DNA from: Actinocatenispora comari
GTDB lineage: Bacteria > Actinomycetota > Actinomycetes > Mycobacteriales > Micromonosporaceae
Assembly: GCF_017312725.1 (NCBI RefSeq)
Contig: NZ_BOPO01000117.1
Span: 1 to 64,000 of the forward strand
Reading direction: 5' to 3'
Length of the DNA: 64,000 nt
A program made the position numbers and the translations under genes. Below the pieces are notes generated by a model that was given only the letters and a program-made list of their open reading frames with translations, had not been told where the DNA came from and made no database searches. How positions within the stretch are numbered: position 1 is the stretch's first letter; the number at the start of each line of letters is the position of its first letter. Shown in pieces: positions 35,371 through 42,627 of this stretch.

Positions 35371-35907
35371 CTACTCGCCGGTGGTGCCGTCGATCGCCTC
35401 GCGCAGCAGGTCGGCGTGGCCGACGTGGCGCGCGTACTCCTCCACCAGGTGCGCGAGCACGAACCGGACGCTCGCCGGCCCGAACTCGTCGTTGTCGACG
35501 ATCCGGTCCAGGTCGGCCTCGCCGAGCCGCTGGAACACGGCCCGCGACTCGGCGCAGGCGGCGAGATAGTCTGCGTACACCTCGCTCGCGGAGGTCGGGT
35601 CGGCCTCGTCGTACCACTCCTTGCCCTGCTCGGTCCGGTACGTGCGGTACGGGTGGAACGTCGGCGACGTGCCGCCGATCCGGACCCCGAACCAGTACCG
35701 CTCGGCGCCCTGCAGGTGGCGCAGCAGCCCGAGCAGGCTCAGCCCCGAGGCCAGCGGCCGCCGTCGCAACTCGGCATCGGTCAGCCCGCTGCACTTCCAG
35801 CCCAGCGTCGCCCGGTGGAAGTCGAGCATCCCGCCGATCACCGTCAGCCACGACCCGGTCAGTACCGGCTCGGGCCGCGACACCGCGCCGATCACCGCCT
35901 CGTCCAC
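35371..35907 (-). CDS. DinB/DUF664-family protein
   Basis: This is a 178-aa four-helix bundle protein of the DinB-like (DUF664) superfamily. The His triad that would bind a metal appears in LLDFHRATL-type, LLRHLQGAE and EEYARHVGHADLL segments. Some relatives are mycothiol-dependent transferases, but no substrate can be assigned. The GTG at 35907 follows GGGAGACG. The 250 nt upstream, to the divergent hydrolase, show nothing recognisable. Confidence 0.8.
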   Translation of the reverse strand: MDEAVIGAVSRPEPVLTGSWLTVIGGMLDFHRATLGWKCSGLTDAELRRRPLASGLSLLGLLRHLQGAERYWFGVRIGGTSPTFHPYRTYRTEQGKEWYDEADPTSASEVYADYLAACAESRAVFQRLGEADLDRIVDNDEFGPASVRFVLAHLVEEYARHVGHADLLREAIDGTTGE

Positions 35908-36159
35908 ACCGTCTCCCTTCGTCCGCGGTCGGCGCCGCCCCGTGCCGGCACCGACCGTCGCCAGTACCGACGTCGCCGCCGCCCCGAACTCATCGGTACG
36001 CCCCGGACGCGACCGGGCCCGCCGAGCCGCCGTCGCGGGCGGCGCGCGTGCCGGCCGCTCGGGGACCGGCCGAAACCGGTCCGGTGGTGCTGTCGCTCGG
36101 GCATCGGTCCAGCGGGCCGGCACCGATGAGTCCGGGCCGGTGACGCCGTCGGTACCGGT

Positions 36160-37029
36160 ATGACGACGACACGCGTACTGCCCACCGACGGCGCCAAGAT
36201 CACCTACGACGTGCACGGACCGCTGCCGACGGCCGACGGCAGGCCGCCGCTGGTGATGATCGGGCAACCGATGGACGCGTCCGGGTTCGCCGCGCTGGTG
36301 GCGCAGTTCCCGGACCGCACCGTGGTCACCTACGATCCGCGCGGCCTCGGCCGCAGCAGCCGCTCCGACGGGCGGGTCGACCAGACCCCGCAGACCCAGG
36401 CGGCCGACGTGCACGCGCTGATCGGGGCGCTCGACGCCGGGCCGGTCGAGCTGTTCGCCAGCAGCGGCGGCGCGGTGACCGCGCTGGCCCTGGTCGCCGG
36501 GTACCCGACCGACGTGACCACGCTGGTGGCGCACGAGCCGCCGATGATCCCGGTACTGCCGGACGCGGCCGCCGCGTCCCGCGCGCGGGAGAGCTTCCTC
36601 GCCGCGTACCGGGCGAACGGGTGGGGCGCCGGGATGGCCGCGTTCCTCGCGATGACCTCGTGGCAGGGCGAGTTCACCGACGAGTACCTCGCCCGGCCGG
36701 CACCGGACCCGGCCGCGTACGGCCTGCCCGCCGAGGACGACGGCAGCCGCGACGACCCGCTGCTGTCCGACCGGTCGCTGGCGATCAGCGACTACCGACC
36801 GGACGTCGCGGCGCTGACCGCGGCACCGACCCGGGTGGTCATCGCCGTCGGCGAGGAGTCCGCCGGCACCTTCACCGCCCGTACCGCGGCGGCGACCGCC
36901 GCGCTGCTCGGCCAGGAGGCGACGGTCTTCCCCAGCCACCACGGCGGGTTCGTCGGCGGCGAGTTCGGCTACGCCGGCCAGCCCGAGGCGTTCGCCCGCC
37001 GCCTCCGCGAGGTCCTCGCCACCGCCTGA
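36160..37029 (+). CDS. Alpha/beta-fold hydrolase
   Basis: The 289-aa protein has the nucleophile elbow SSGGA (Ser in FASSGGAVTALAL), an oxyanion-region MIGQPMDASG, YDPRGLGRS after strand 4, and a C-terminal catalytic His in PSHHGGF. It is cytosolic, with no signal peptide. The substrate is unknown. A large bidirectional terminator follows. Confidence 0.9.
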   Translation: MTTTRVLPTDGAKITYDVHGPLPTADGRPPLVMIGQPMDASGFAALVAQFPDRTVVTYDPRGLGRSSRSDGRVDQTPQTQAADVHALIGALDAGPVELFASSGGAVTALALVAGYPTDVTTLVAHEPPMIPVLPDAAAASRARESFLAAYRANGWGAGMAAFLAMTSWQGEFTDEYLARPAPDPAAYGLPAEDDGSRDDPLLSDRSLAISDYRPDVAALTAAPTRVVIAVGEESAGTFTARTAAATAALLGQEATVFPSHHGGFVGGEFGYAGQPEAFARRLREVLATA

Positions 37030-37031
37030 CC

Positions 37032-37087
37032 GGCCAGAGGTTCGGACCGGACCGGGGCGGGCCCCGGTCCGGTCCGAACCCCTGGCC
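37032..37087. terminator. Long bidirectional terminator hairpin
   Basis: GGTTCGGACCGGACCGGGG pairs with CCCCGGTCCGGTCCGAACC across a 4-nt loop, extended by GGCCAG/CTGGCC with a small bulge. It lies between the convergent hydrolase and PH-domain genes. Confidence 0.85.
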
Positions 37088-37158
37088 CGCGGGAAGCTGG
37101 CGCGCAGTTCTGGTGCCGTTCCCGGTTTCCGGGCCAGACGTGCCGGTGCCGGTACCGG

Positions 37159-37686
37159 TCACGGCGGGCGGGTGTCGGGTCGGCTGAGGTAGGTACGGAG
37201 GGTGGCCACCGTCTCGGCGAACTCGTCGGCGGGGACCGGGATGGCGTTGCTCCGCGGCCGGAAGAGGCGCCAACCGTCGTCGCGTTGGATCGGCGTCTCG
37301 ACGACGCGACCGCGGGTCGGCACGATCCAGATGGTGTAGCGGGCCGGCGGGCCGAACCGCTCGTCGGCCCGCGCGACCTCGACCTGGTCGATCTCGTCCC
37401 AGCGCAGCGTGCGTCGCCACAGCTCGGATCGCACCCGCAGCCCGGTGCCGCTGGCGTACAGGCCGGTCCGCATGATGCCCCAGAGCACGGCGAACCACGC
37501 GGTCAGGAACGAGTACGCCACGACCGGGCCGAGCACCCGCATCGCCGGCCTGGCGGTGGGGTGCGACAGCGAGTCGACGATGCCGTCGGTGATCACGGCG
37601 GTGAACACCACCCCGAAGAGCAGCATCGGGACACCGGCGAAGTACCGGAGGTTGCTGCGCGGGGCCACTCGCACCCAGGTCGACAT
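37159..37686 (-). CDS. Membrane protein with PH-like domain
   Basis: The 175-aa protein has two membrane helices (about 15-35 and 50-72), followed by a beta-rich domain resembling bacterial PH domains (GTGLRVRSELWRRTLRWDEIDQVEV). Such proteins are small and poorly characterised. It follows the methyltransferase gene by 72 nt in the same direction. Confidence 0.75.
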   Translation of the reverse strand: MSTWVRVAPRSNLRYFAGVPMLLFGVVFTAVITDGIVDSLSHPTARPAMRVLGPVVAYSFLTAWFAVLWGIMRTGLYASGTGLRVRSELWRRTLRWDEIDQVEVARADERFGPPARYTIWIVPTRGRVVETPIQRDDGWRLFRPRSNAIPVPADEFAETVATLRTYLSRPDTRPP

Positions 37687-37758
37687 GGCTTCCAGGGTGG
37701 CCGACCGGTGGTGGCGCCGGATCGTCCGTACGGCCAGGATGCGGGGCGGGATCCGGTG

Positions 37759-38685
37759 CTACGGCAGGGATCCGGTGAGGTAGCGGGTGTCACCCATCCG
37801 CGCCTCGTCGTCCCCCAGGGAGTCGAATCCGTTGGCGGCGAACAGTTCCCGGATCGTCGTCGTCCGCAGGGTCCAGCCGCGGTCGGCCAGGTACGGGGCG
37901 GCCTCGTTGCGGTCGCCGTAGTAGCGCAGCCGCGCCATGTCGGAGTCGAAACCCTCCGCGCGCCACCGTTGCGCGATGCGGTCCAGGTGCTGCCGCGTGC
38001 GGCCGTCGTCGCCCGGCTTCGGGTTCGGCCGGCTCTCGGTGGCGAGCCGGCTGCCCGGGGCGCTGAGTCCGGTGACGGTGTCGAGCAGCCGGTCCTGGGC
38101 CTCCGCCGGCAGGTAGCCGAGCAGCCCCTCGGCCGCCCACGCGGTCGGCCGGGACGGATCGAATCCGTTGGCGCGCAACGAGGTCGGCCAATCCTCGCGC
38201 AGATCGGCGCCGACCGGGCGCCGCTCGGCGACGGGCATGGCGCCGAGCCCGCCCAAGGTACGGGTCTTGAATTCGAGCACGTCCGGCTGGTCGACCTCGT
38301 AGAGCACGGTGCCGGCCGGCCAGGACAGCCGGTACGCGCGGGAATCCAGCCCGGCGGCGAGGATCACCACCTGTCGGATGCCCGCAGCCGCCGCGGCGAG
38401 AAAGTACTCGTCGTAGAACCTGGTCCGTACCACGGCGATGTCGAGCCAGAGCTGCTCGACCGCGCCGTCCGGCCCGGAACCGCCGTCCGCCGCCACCTCG
38501 CCGCGCGCCAACCGGGTCAGCACGTCGACGCCGACCGCCCGTACCAGCGGTTCGGCGAACGGGTCGTCGAGCCGGTCGGGGTCGGTACGGGTCACCAGCG
38601 CCCGGACCGCCGCCGACATCGTCGGGGTCGCGCCGACGCTCGACGCGAGGTCCCAGCCGTCCGCGTCGTGCCTGCCGGAGTCCAT
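37759..38685 (-). CDS. Class I SAM-dependent methyltransferase (LCM/TIGR00027 type)
   Basis: The 308-aa protein has the SAM-binding signature VVILAAGLDSRAYRL and the RTRFYDEYF motif of the leucine carboxyl methyltransferase-like family, which is greatly expanded in mycobacteria and other actinomycetes. The acceptor is unknown; several relatives are thought to act on natural products. GAGGAGG precedes the ATG. Confidence 0.9.
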   Translation of the reverse strand: MDSGRHDADGWDLASSVGATPTMSAAVRALVTRTDPDRLDDPFAEPLVRAVGVDVLTRLARGEVAADGGSGPDGAVEQLWLDIAVVRTRFYDEYFLAAAAAGIRQVVILAAGLDSRAYRLSWPAGTVLYEVDQPDVLEFKTRTLGGLGAMPVAERRPVGADLREDWPTSLRANGFDPSRPTAWAAEGLLGYLPAEAQDRLLDTVTGLSAPGSRLATESRPNPKPGDDGRTRQHLDRIAQRWRAEGFDSDMARLRYYGDRNEAAPYLADRGWTLRTTTIRELFAANGFDSLGDDEARMGDTRYLTGSLP

Positions 38686-38765
38686 GGTCGCCCCTCCTCG
38701 GTGTTACGTGGTCCCGCCGGTACGTCGCGCCGGTGCCGATCGGTGATCGACGGGTTGGCGACCCC

Positions 38766-38842
38766 GCCGAGCCGCCGAGCCGCCGAGCCGCCGAGCCGCT
38801 GAGCCGCTGAGCCGCTGAGCCGCTGAGCCGCCGTGCCGCCGT
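38766..38842. repeat. 9-bp tandem repeat
   Basis: About eight consecutive copies of GAGCCGCCG/GAGCCGCTG lie just after the stop of the leftward TetR gene (38850). The variant bases are grouped (CCG units, then CTG units, then CCG), which suggests stepwise slippage. Confidence 0.9.
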
Positions 38843-38849
38843 GGGTGGG

Positions 38850-39446
38850 TCAGATCGTGCCGCCGCCGCTGGTGTCGGTGCTGGTGGAAGCGGGTGTCGG
38901 GCGCAGGCCGCGGCAGATCACGGCGATGATCCGGTCCGGGTCCGGCCCGTCGTAGGCGAGGCAACCGGCGGTCAGCGCCTTGAGATCGGGGAAGGTGATG
39001 CCGGGCTCGACCGCGCCGGCGGCCTGGGCCTCGGCCAGCATGGTGCGCAGCCGGTCGGAGACGTTGCAGTCGGCGTCCGACGCGGCCGAGTCGAGGTCGA
39101 TTCCGCTGCCGGCCAGCGCTTCGGCCAGGCCGCGGTGCGCCGCTCCCTCCTGGATCAGCCGGGTGAAGAACGCGAAGAACGCGGTACCGGCGTCGTGCTC
39201 GGCAACCAGCGTGTCCGCGTACCCGCTGAGCTGGCCCATCCGGTCGAGCAGCACGGCGGCGTAGAGCGACTCCTTGGTCGGGAAGTGCCGGCTCACGGTG
39301 CCGGTGCCGACGCCGGCGCGCCGGGCGATCTCGTGCACCGGCACGGACAGCCCCTCGGCGGCGAAGACCTCCGCCGCGGTGTGCAGTACCCGGTCGCGGT
39401 TGCGCTGGGCGTCGGCCCGCAACGGCCGGTGCGCTCGGGTCACCAC
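38850..39446 (-). CDS. TetR/AcrR-family transcriptional regulator
   Basis: The 198-aa protein has a helix-turn-helix (VPVHEIARRAGVGTGTVSRH) and a C-terminal domain like that of SbtR-type regulators. The GTG at 39446 follows GGAGAGGAG. It diverges from an SDR oxidoreductase gene. Two palindromes in the gap are likely its binding sites, so it probably represses both itself and the SDR gene. Confidence 0.9.
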   Translation of the reverse strand: MVTRAHRPLRADAQRNRDRVLHTAAEVFAAEGLSVPVHEIARRAGVGTGTVSRHFPTKESLYAAVLLDRMGQLSGYADTLVAEHDAGTAFFAFFTRLIQEGAAHRGLAEALAGSGIDLDSAASDADCNVSDRLRTMLAEAQAAGAVEPGITFPDLKALTAGCLAYDGPDPDRIIAVICRGLRPTPASTSTDTSGGGTI

Positions 39447-39465
39447 GGCTCCTCTCCCTCGCCGG

Positions 39466-39522
39466 TTGACAAGCGGGACAGCCGTCCCGGATAGTTGAAG
39501 CGGGATGGCCGTCCCGATTATG
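39466..39522 (+). promoter_or_regulatory. Two tandem TetR-type operators within promoters
   Basis: Operator 1 (39474-39489) is CGGGAC-AGCC-GTCCCG, a perfect palindrome. Operator 2 (39501-39516) is CGGGAT-GGCC-GTCCCG, with one mismatch. TTGACA at 39466 and GATAGT at 39490 bracket operator 1; TTGAAG at 39495 and ATTATG at 39517 bracket operator 2. Their centres are 27 bp apart. Confidence 0.75.
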
Positions 39523-39581
39523 GCAGACCCGGCAGGCAGCCACCGCCCGGCGCCCCCGGGCACGTCGAGAGGGAGAGCACA

Positions 39582-40568
39582 GTGGCTCAACGTTGGACCG
39601 AGCGCGACGTCCCCGACCAGGCCGGCCGTACCGTGGTCGTCACCGGGGCGAACTCCGGCCTCGGGTTCGAGACCGCACGGGTGTTCGCCCGCCACCACGC
39701 CCAGGTCGTCCTGGCCTGCCGAAATCCGCGGAAGGCGGACGAGGCGGGCCGTCGCATCCGGGCGGAGATCCCGGCCGCGACGCTGCGGACCCTGGAACTG
39801 GACCTGGCCTCGCAGGCGTCGGTACGCCGGGCCGCCGAGCAGGTCCGACGCGACCACCCGCGGGTGGACCTGCTGATCAACAACGCCGGCGCGCTGATCC
39901 GCCGGTACGAGCGGACCGAGGACGGGTTCGAGCGGACCCTGGCCACCAACCATCTCGGCCCGTTCGCGTTCACCGGCCTGATCCTGGAACGGCTGCTGGC
40001 GACCCCCGGCTCCCGGGTCGTGACGATCAGCAGCGTGGGGCACCGGCGCGGCGTGCTGAACTTCGACGACCCGCACTTCGCCGCCGGCTACCGGCGCAAC
40101 CAGGCCTACTTCCAGTCGAAGCTGGCCAACCTGCTGTTCGGCTACGAACTCCAGCGGCGTCTCGCGGCCGCCGGCGCATCGACGCTCTCGATCGCCGCGC
40201 ATCCGGGCAACGCCCGTACCGCGTTCGGCTCCGATCAGCTGCCGATCCGGATCTTCACCCGCCCGGTACTGCTACCGCTCACCTGGTGGCTGTTGCAGGA
40301 CCCGGCCACGGCCGCGCTGGCCGGCATCCGCGCCGCCGTCGACCCGGACGCGCCCGGCGGCCGGTACTACGGCCCGGACGGTCGCAACGAGTGGACCGGG
40401 CATCCGGTCGAGGTGCGGTCGATCCCGCGGTCGTACGACCGGGACGCCCAGCGGCAGCTGTGGGAACTGTCCGAACGGCTGACCGGCGTAGGGTATCCGC
40501 TCGCCGCGACCGTCTCGCCCGGTTCGGGCGCCACCGGACCGGCGTCCCGGGACCGGTCGGCTTCCTGA
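39582..40568 (+). CDS. Short-chain dehydrogenase/reductase
   Basis: The 328-aa SDR has VVTGANSGLGFETA (NAD(P)-binding TGxxxGxG), NNAG, the catalytic Ser in VVTISSVGH and the catalytic pair in YFQSK. It resembles retinol-dehydrogenase/WWOX-like SDRs that carry a longer C-terminus. The GTG at 39582 follows GAGGGAGAG. Control by the divergent TetR protein is inferred from the operators. Confidence 0.92.
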   Translation: MAQRWTERDVPDQAGRTVVVTGANSGLGFETARVFARHHAQVVLACRNPRKADEAGRRIRAEIPAATLRTLELDLASQASVRRAAEQVRRDHPRVDLLINNAGALIRRYERTEDGFERTLATNHLGPFAFTGLILERLLATPGSRVVTISSVGHRRGVLNFDDPHFAAGYRRNQAYFQSKLANLLFGYELQRRLAAAGASTLSIAAHPGNARTAFGSDQLPIRIFTRPVLLPLTWWLLQDPATAALAGIRAAVDPDAPGGRYYGPDGRNEWTGHPVEVRSIPRSYDRDAQRQLWELSERLTGVGYPLAATVSPGSGATGPASRDRSAS

Positions 40569-40600
40569 CCCCGGGGCGTGCAGCCCGGGCGACCCCGGTG

Positions 40601-40917
40601 GCAGTTCCCGGGCGCCACCACCAGCACGAGGAACACCGACCCCTGGACCGGATCCATCGTCACGGGGACGCCGAGGCCGACGCTGCTGCGGCTGGGCGCG
40701 GCGGTGGCCACCACCCGGTTGACGACGTTGGCCGCGTCGAGGTCGCGGCACCTGGCCCGGACCACCGTCACCTGCGGCCCGGGCAGCGAGCCGTCCCGGT
40801 ACGAGCCGTCCTTCCCGCGTTCCGGCGACGGTCAGTACCCCGGGGATGGCGGCCGGCGAACCCGGCGCCGAGTAGTGGCTCGTGTTGCCCGCCGCGGCGA
40901 CGACCACCACGTCGGGA
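40601..40917 (-). pseudogene. Remnant of an S8 (subtilisin/mycosin-like) protease
   Basis: Two pieces of a subtilase survive in different frames. PDVVVVAAAGNTSHYSAPGS and AAIPGVLTVAGTREG (about 40917-40800) match the oxyanion-hole Asn region. VTVVRARCRDLDAANVVNRV plus VATAAP (about 40771-40690) match the helix that follows the catalytic Ser. The segment with the GTS serine motif is missing and the frame is lost. There is no usable start. It lies directly beside the tRNA integration site. Confidence 0.55.
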
Positions 40918-41009
40918 CGGGTGACCGCTGGCGTCGGTGCAGGCACCCGGTCGTCGCGCGGACGATCCGGGGTGGGGCGGTGAGCGGCTGCACCGCCCGG
41001 TTCGTGTTG

Positions 41010-41082
41010 TGCCCCCGGCAGGATTCGAACCTGCGACACCCGCTTTAGGAGAGCGGTGCTCTATCCCCTGAGCTACGAGGGC
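41010..41082 (-). tRNA. tRNA-Arg (CCU)
   Basis: A full cloverleaf is present: acceptor GCCCTCG/CGGGGGC, D arm GCTC/GAGC, anticodon stem CCGCT/AGCGG with loop CTCCTAA (anticodon CCT), T arm GCAGG/CCTGC with TTCGAAT. CCA is not encoded. Its 5' half, up to the end of the anticodon loop, is the att core of the integrated element. It starts 43 nt beyond the int stop, in the same direction as int. Confidence 0.95.
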
Positions 41083-41093
41083 AACGACCGGCG
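41045..41093. repeat. attL core (in tRNA-Arg)
   Basis: This 49-bp sequence, starting TTAGGAGAGCGGTGCTC and ending GCAACGACCGGCG, is identical to 55063-55111. It runs from the anticodon loop of tRNA-Arg to 11 nt upstream of the tRNA 5' end. Confidence 0.93.
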
Positions 41094-41125
41094 TTTTCCC
41101 TGGTGAGCCGGCCTTTGGCTGGGTC

Positions 41126-42358
41126 CTACGCCACATCGGAAGCTCCTGGCTTCTCGCCACGTGCCCCTTCCGTGCCCCTCGGACCCGAGCCGAGCTTACC
41201 GGCCGGGGTGCCGGTGCCTCCATCGACATCCTCGGCCGAGCTGTCCGACGAGGGTCGAGCAGCCTCGGCAAGCTTACCGATCCGGTCGGCTACCTCACGG
41301 TCTCGCCGCTGGGTCGCATGCAGGTAGATCAACGCGGCCCGACTGGTGGAATGGCCCATCCGCTGCATCAGCTCCGCCAGGTTGGCCCCCGCCTCCGCCG
41401 CAAGTGTGCTTCCGGTGTGGCGGAGATCGTGAAAATGGATCTCGGGAACGCCGACTTCCACGCGAGCTTTGGCCCAGAGTCGGTGGAAGTTGTTGCGCTT
41501 CGGACGTCCACCGCGCGGACCGATGAACAGCAACGCGTCTTGCTCCTCGCCGACGAACTCCGTCAAGTGCTCCTCAATTTCGCCTGCCAAGAACTCGGGA
41601 AAGGTCAATGTGCGGAAGCCCTTCAAGGTCTTGGGGTCACCGTCCTGGATCGGTCCTTTGTCACCCTGAATCCCGTTCCGCGCGACGCGCAGCGTGCGGG
41701 TTTCGAGGTTCACCCGCTCCCGCCGGAGCCCAACCAGTTCACCCCAGCGCAGAGTGACGAACGTGGACAGAAGAACCATGAGCCGGTACCGCTTCGGCAG
41801 AGCGTCAGCGAGTGCGAAGACCTGATCGAGCGTGATCACCTCGCGCTCTGGAGTCTCGACCGTTCCCGCGCCTTTGATGTTGCAGGGGTTCCGTTTGATC
41901 ATGTGGTCTTCGTTGACCGCAGTGTTCAGAGCGGCCCGCAGCAGCCGGTACGCACCAGCCCGACGCTGCTCGCCAACGCCAGCCTCCCGCATCCGCCGCA
42001 GCCAACTCCTGACGCGGGCTGACGTCAGCTCGTTGACATCGACGTCAGCCAGGTACGGCGTGATCTGGTTGCGCAGGTACGCGCCGTAGTTCTCGCGTGT
42101 GCGCAGCCGGATATCCCGGTCCGCAATCCATGTCTCGACGTAGTCCACGACCGGGACGCATCCAGAGTCCGGGTCGATCCAGTCGCCATGGTTAATCTCG
42201 TGTTCCTTGTCGGTCAGCCACTTTTCTGCAGCCTTCCGAGTCTCGAACGTCTTCGGTGCGGTCCGCAGCAGACCATCCGGGCCGGGGTAACGAGCCTGCC
42301 ACCGACCGGACGGCAACTGACGGACCCGACCGAAGTGCCGCCGTCGTCGTGCCATCAC
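41126..42358 (-). CDS. int: Tyrosine recombinase (integrase)
   Basis: The 410-aa site-specific recombinase has an N-terminal AP2-like/SAM-like arm-binding part (about 10-160) and a catalytic domain with Arg204 (TLRWGEL), His310 and Arg313 (HDLRHTG), His336 (MGHST) and the nucleophile Tyr345 (LIYLHAT). It joins attP to the tRNA-Arg attB. The GTG start overlaps the xis stop (GTGA), the usual coupled xis-int order of AICEs. The last 50 residues are low-complexity and outside the fold. Confidence 0.95.
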   Translation of the reverse strand: MMARRRRHFGRVRQLPSGRWQARYPGPDGLLRTAPKTFETRKAAEKWLTDKEHEINHGDWIDPDSGCVPVVDYVETWIADRDIRLRTRENYGAYLRNQITPYLADVDVNELTSARVRSWLRRMREAGVGEQRRAGAYRLLRAALNTAVNEDHMIKRNPCNIKGAGTVETPEREVITLDQVFALADALPKRYRLMVLLSTFVTLRWGELVGLRRERVNLETRTLRVARNGIQGDKGPIQDGDPKTLKGFRTLTFPEFLAGEIEEHLTEFVGEEQDALLFIGPRGGRPKRNNFHRLWAKARVEVGVPEIHFHDLRHTGSTLAAEAGANLAELMQRMGHSTSRAALIYLHATQRRDREVADRIGKLAEAARPSSDSSAEDVDGGTGTPAGKLGSGPRGTEGARGEKPGASDVA

Positions 42359-42567
42359 ACCACCCTCCTCAGACCACGCCCAACCGGCTCCACACGGCCA
42401 GCCGCAATGAACTGCTCCAGGTCGTCCTCCCCGATGCGGACAGCACGGCCAAACTTGAAGTACGCGATGCGCCGCTCCTCAATGAGCCGACGGACAAAGC
42501 GCTCCGTCTTGTTGAGGCGTTCCGCCGCCTGTTGCACGTCCAGAAATCGTTGCTTGGTAACGGTCAT
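42355..42567 (-). CDS. xis: Excisionase (MerR-like HTH_17)
   Basis: The 70-aa protein is a helix-turn-helix of the excisionase family (FLDVQQAAERLNKTERFVRRLI, wing FKFGRAVRIGEDDLEQFI). It directs the integrase toward excision. GAGGAG precedes the ATG. A palindromic element lies 45 nt upstream. Confidence 0.9.
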   Translation of the reverse strand: MTVTKQRFLDVQQAAERLNKTERFVRRLIEERRIAYFKFGRAVRIGEDDLEQFIAAGRVEPVGRGLRRVV

Positions 42568-42611
42568 TCACCACACTCCTCAATAGACAGTCCTCACAGG
42601 ACAAACGCCGT

Positions 42612-42627
42612 TGACACGCACGTGTCA
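42612..42627. promoter_or_regulatory. Palindrome copy 1 (upstream of xis)
   Basis: TGACACGCACGTGTCA has perfect 7-bp arms around a CA centre. It lies between the rep stop region and xis, where an xis-int promoter is expected. It is one of four copies in the element. Confidence 0.75.

Noticed and set aside
38766-38842. CRISPR-like or coding repeat region
   Set aside because: Simple 9-bp slippage repeats outside any supported gene.
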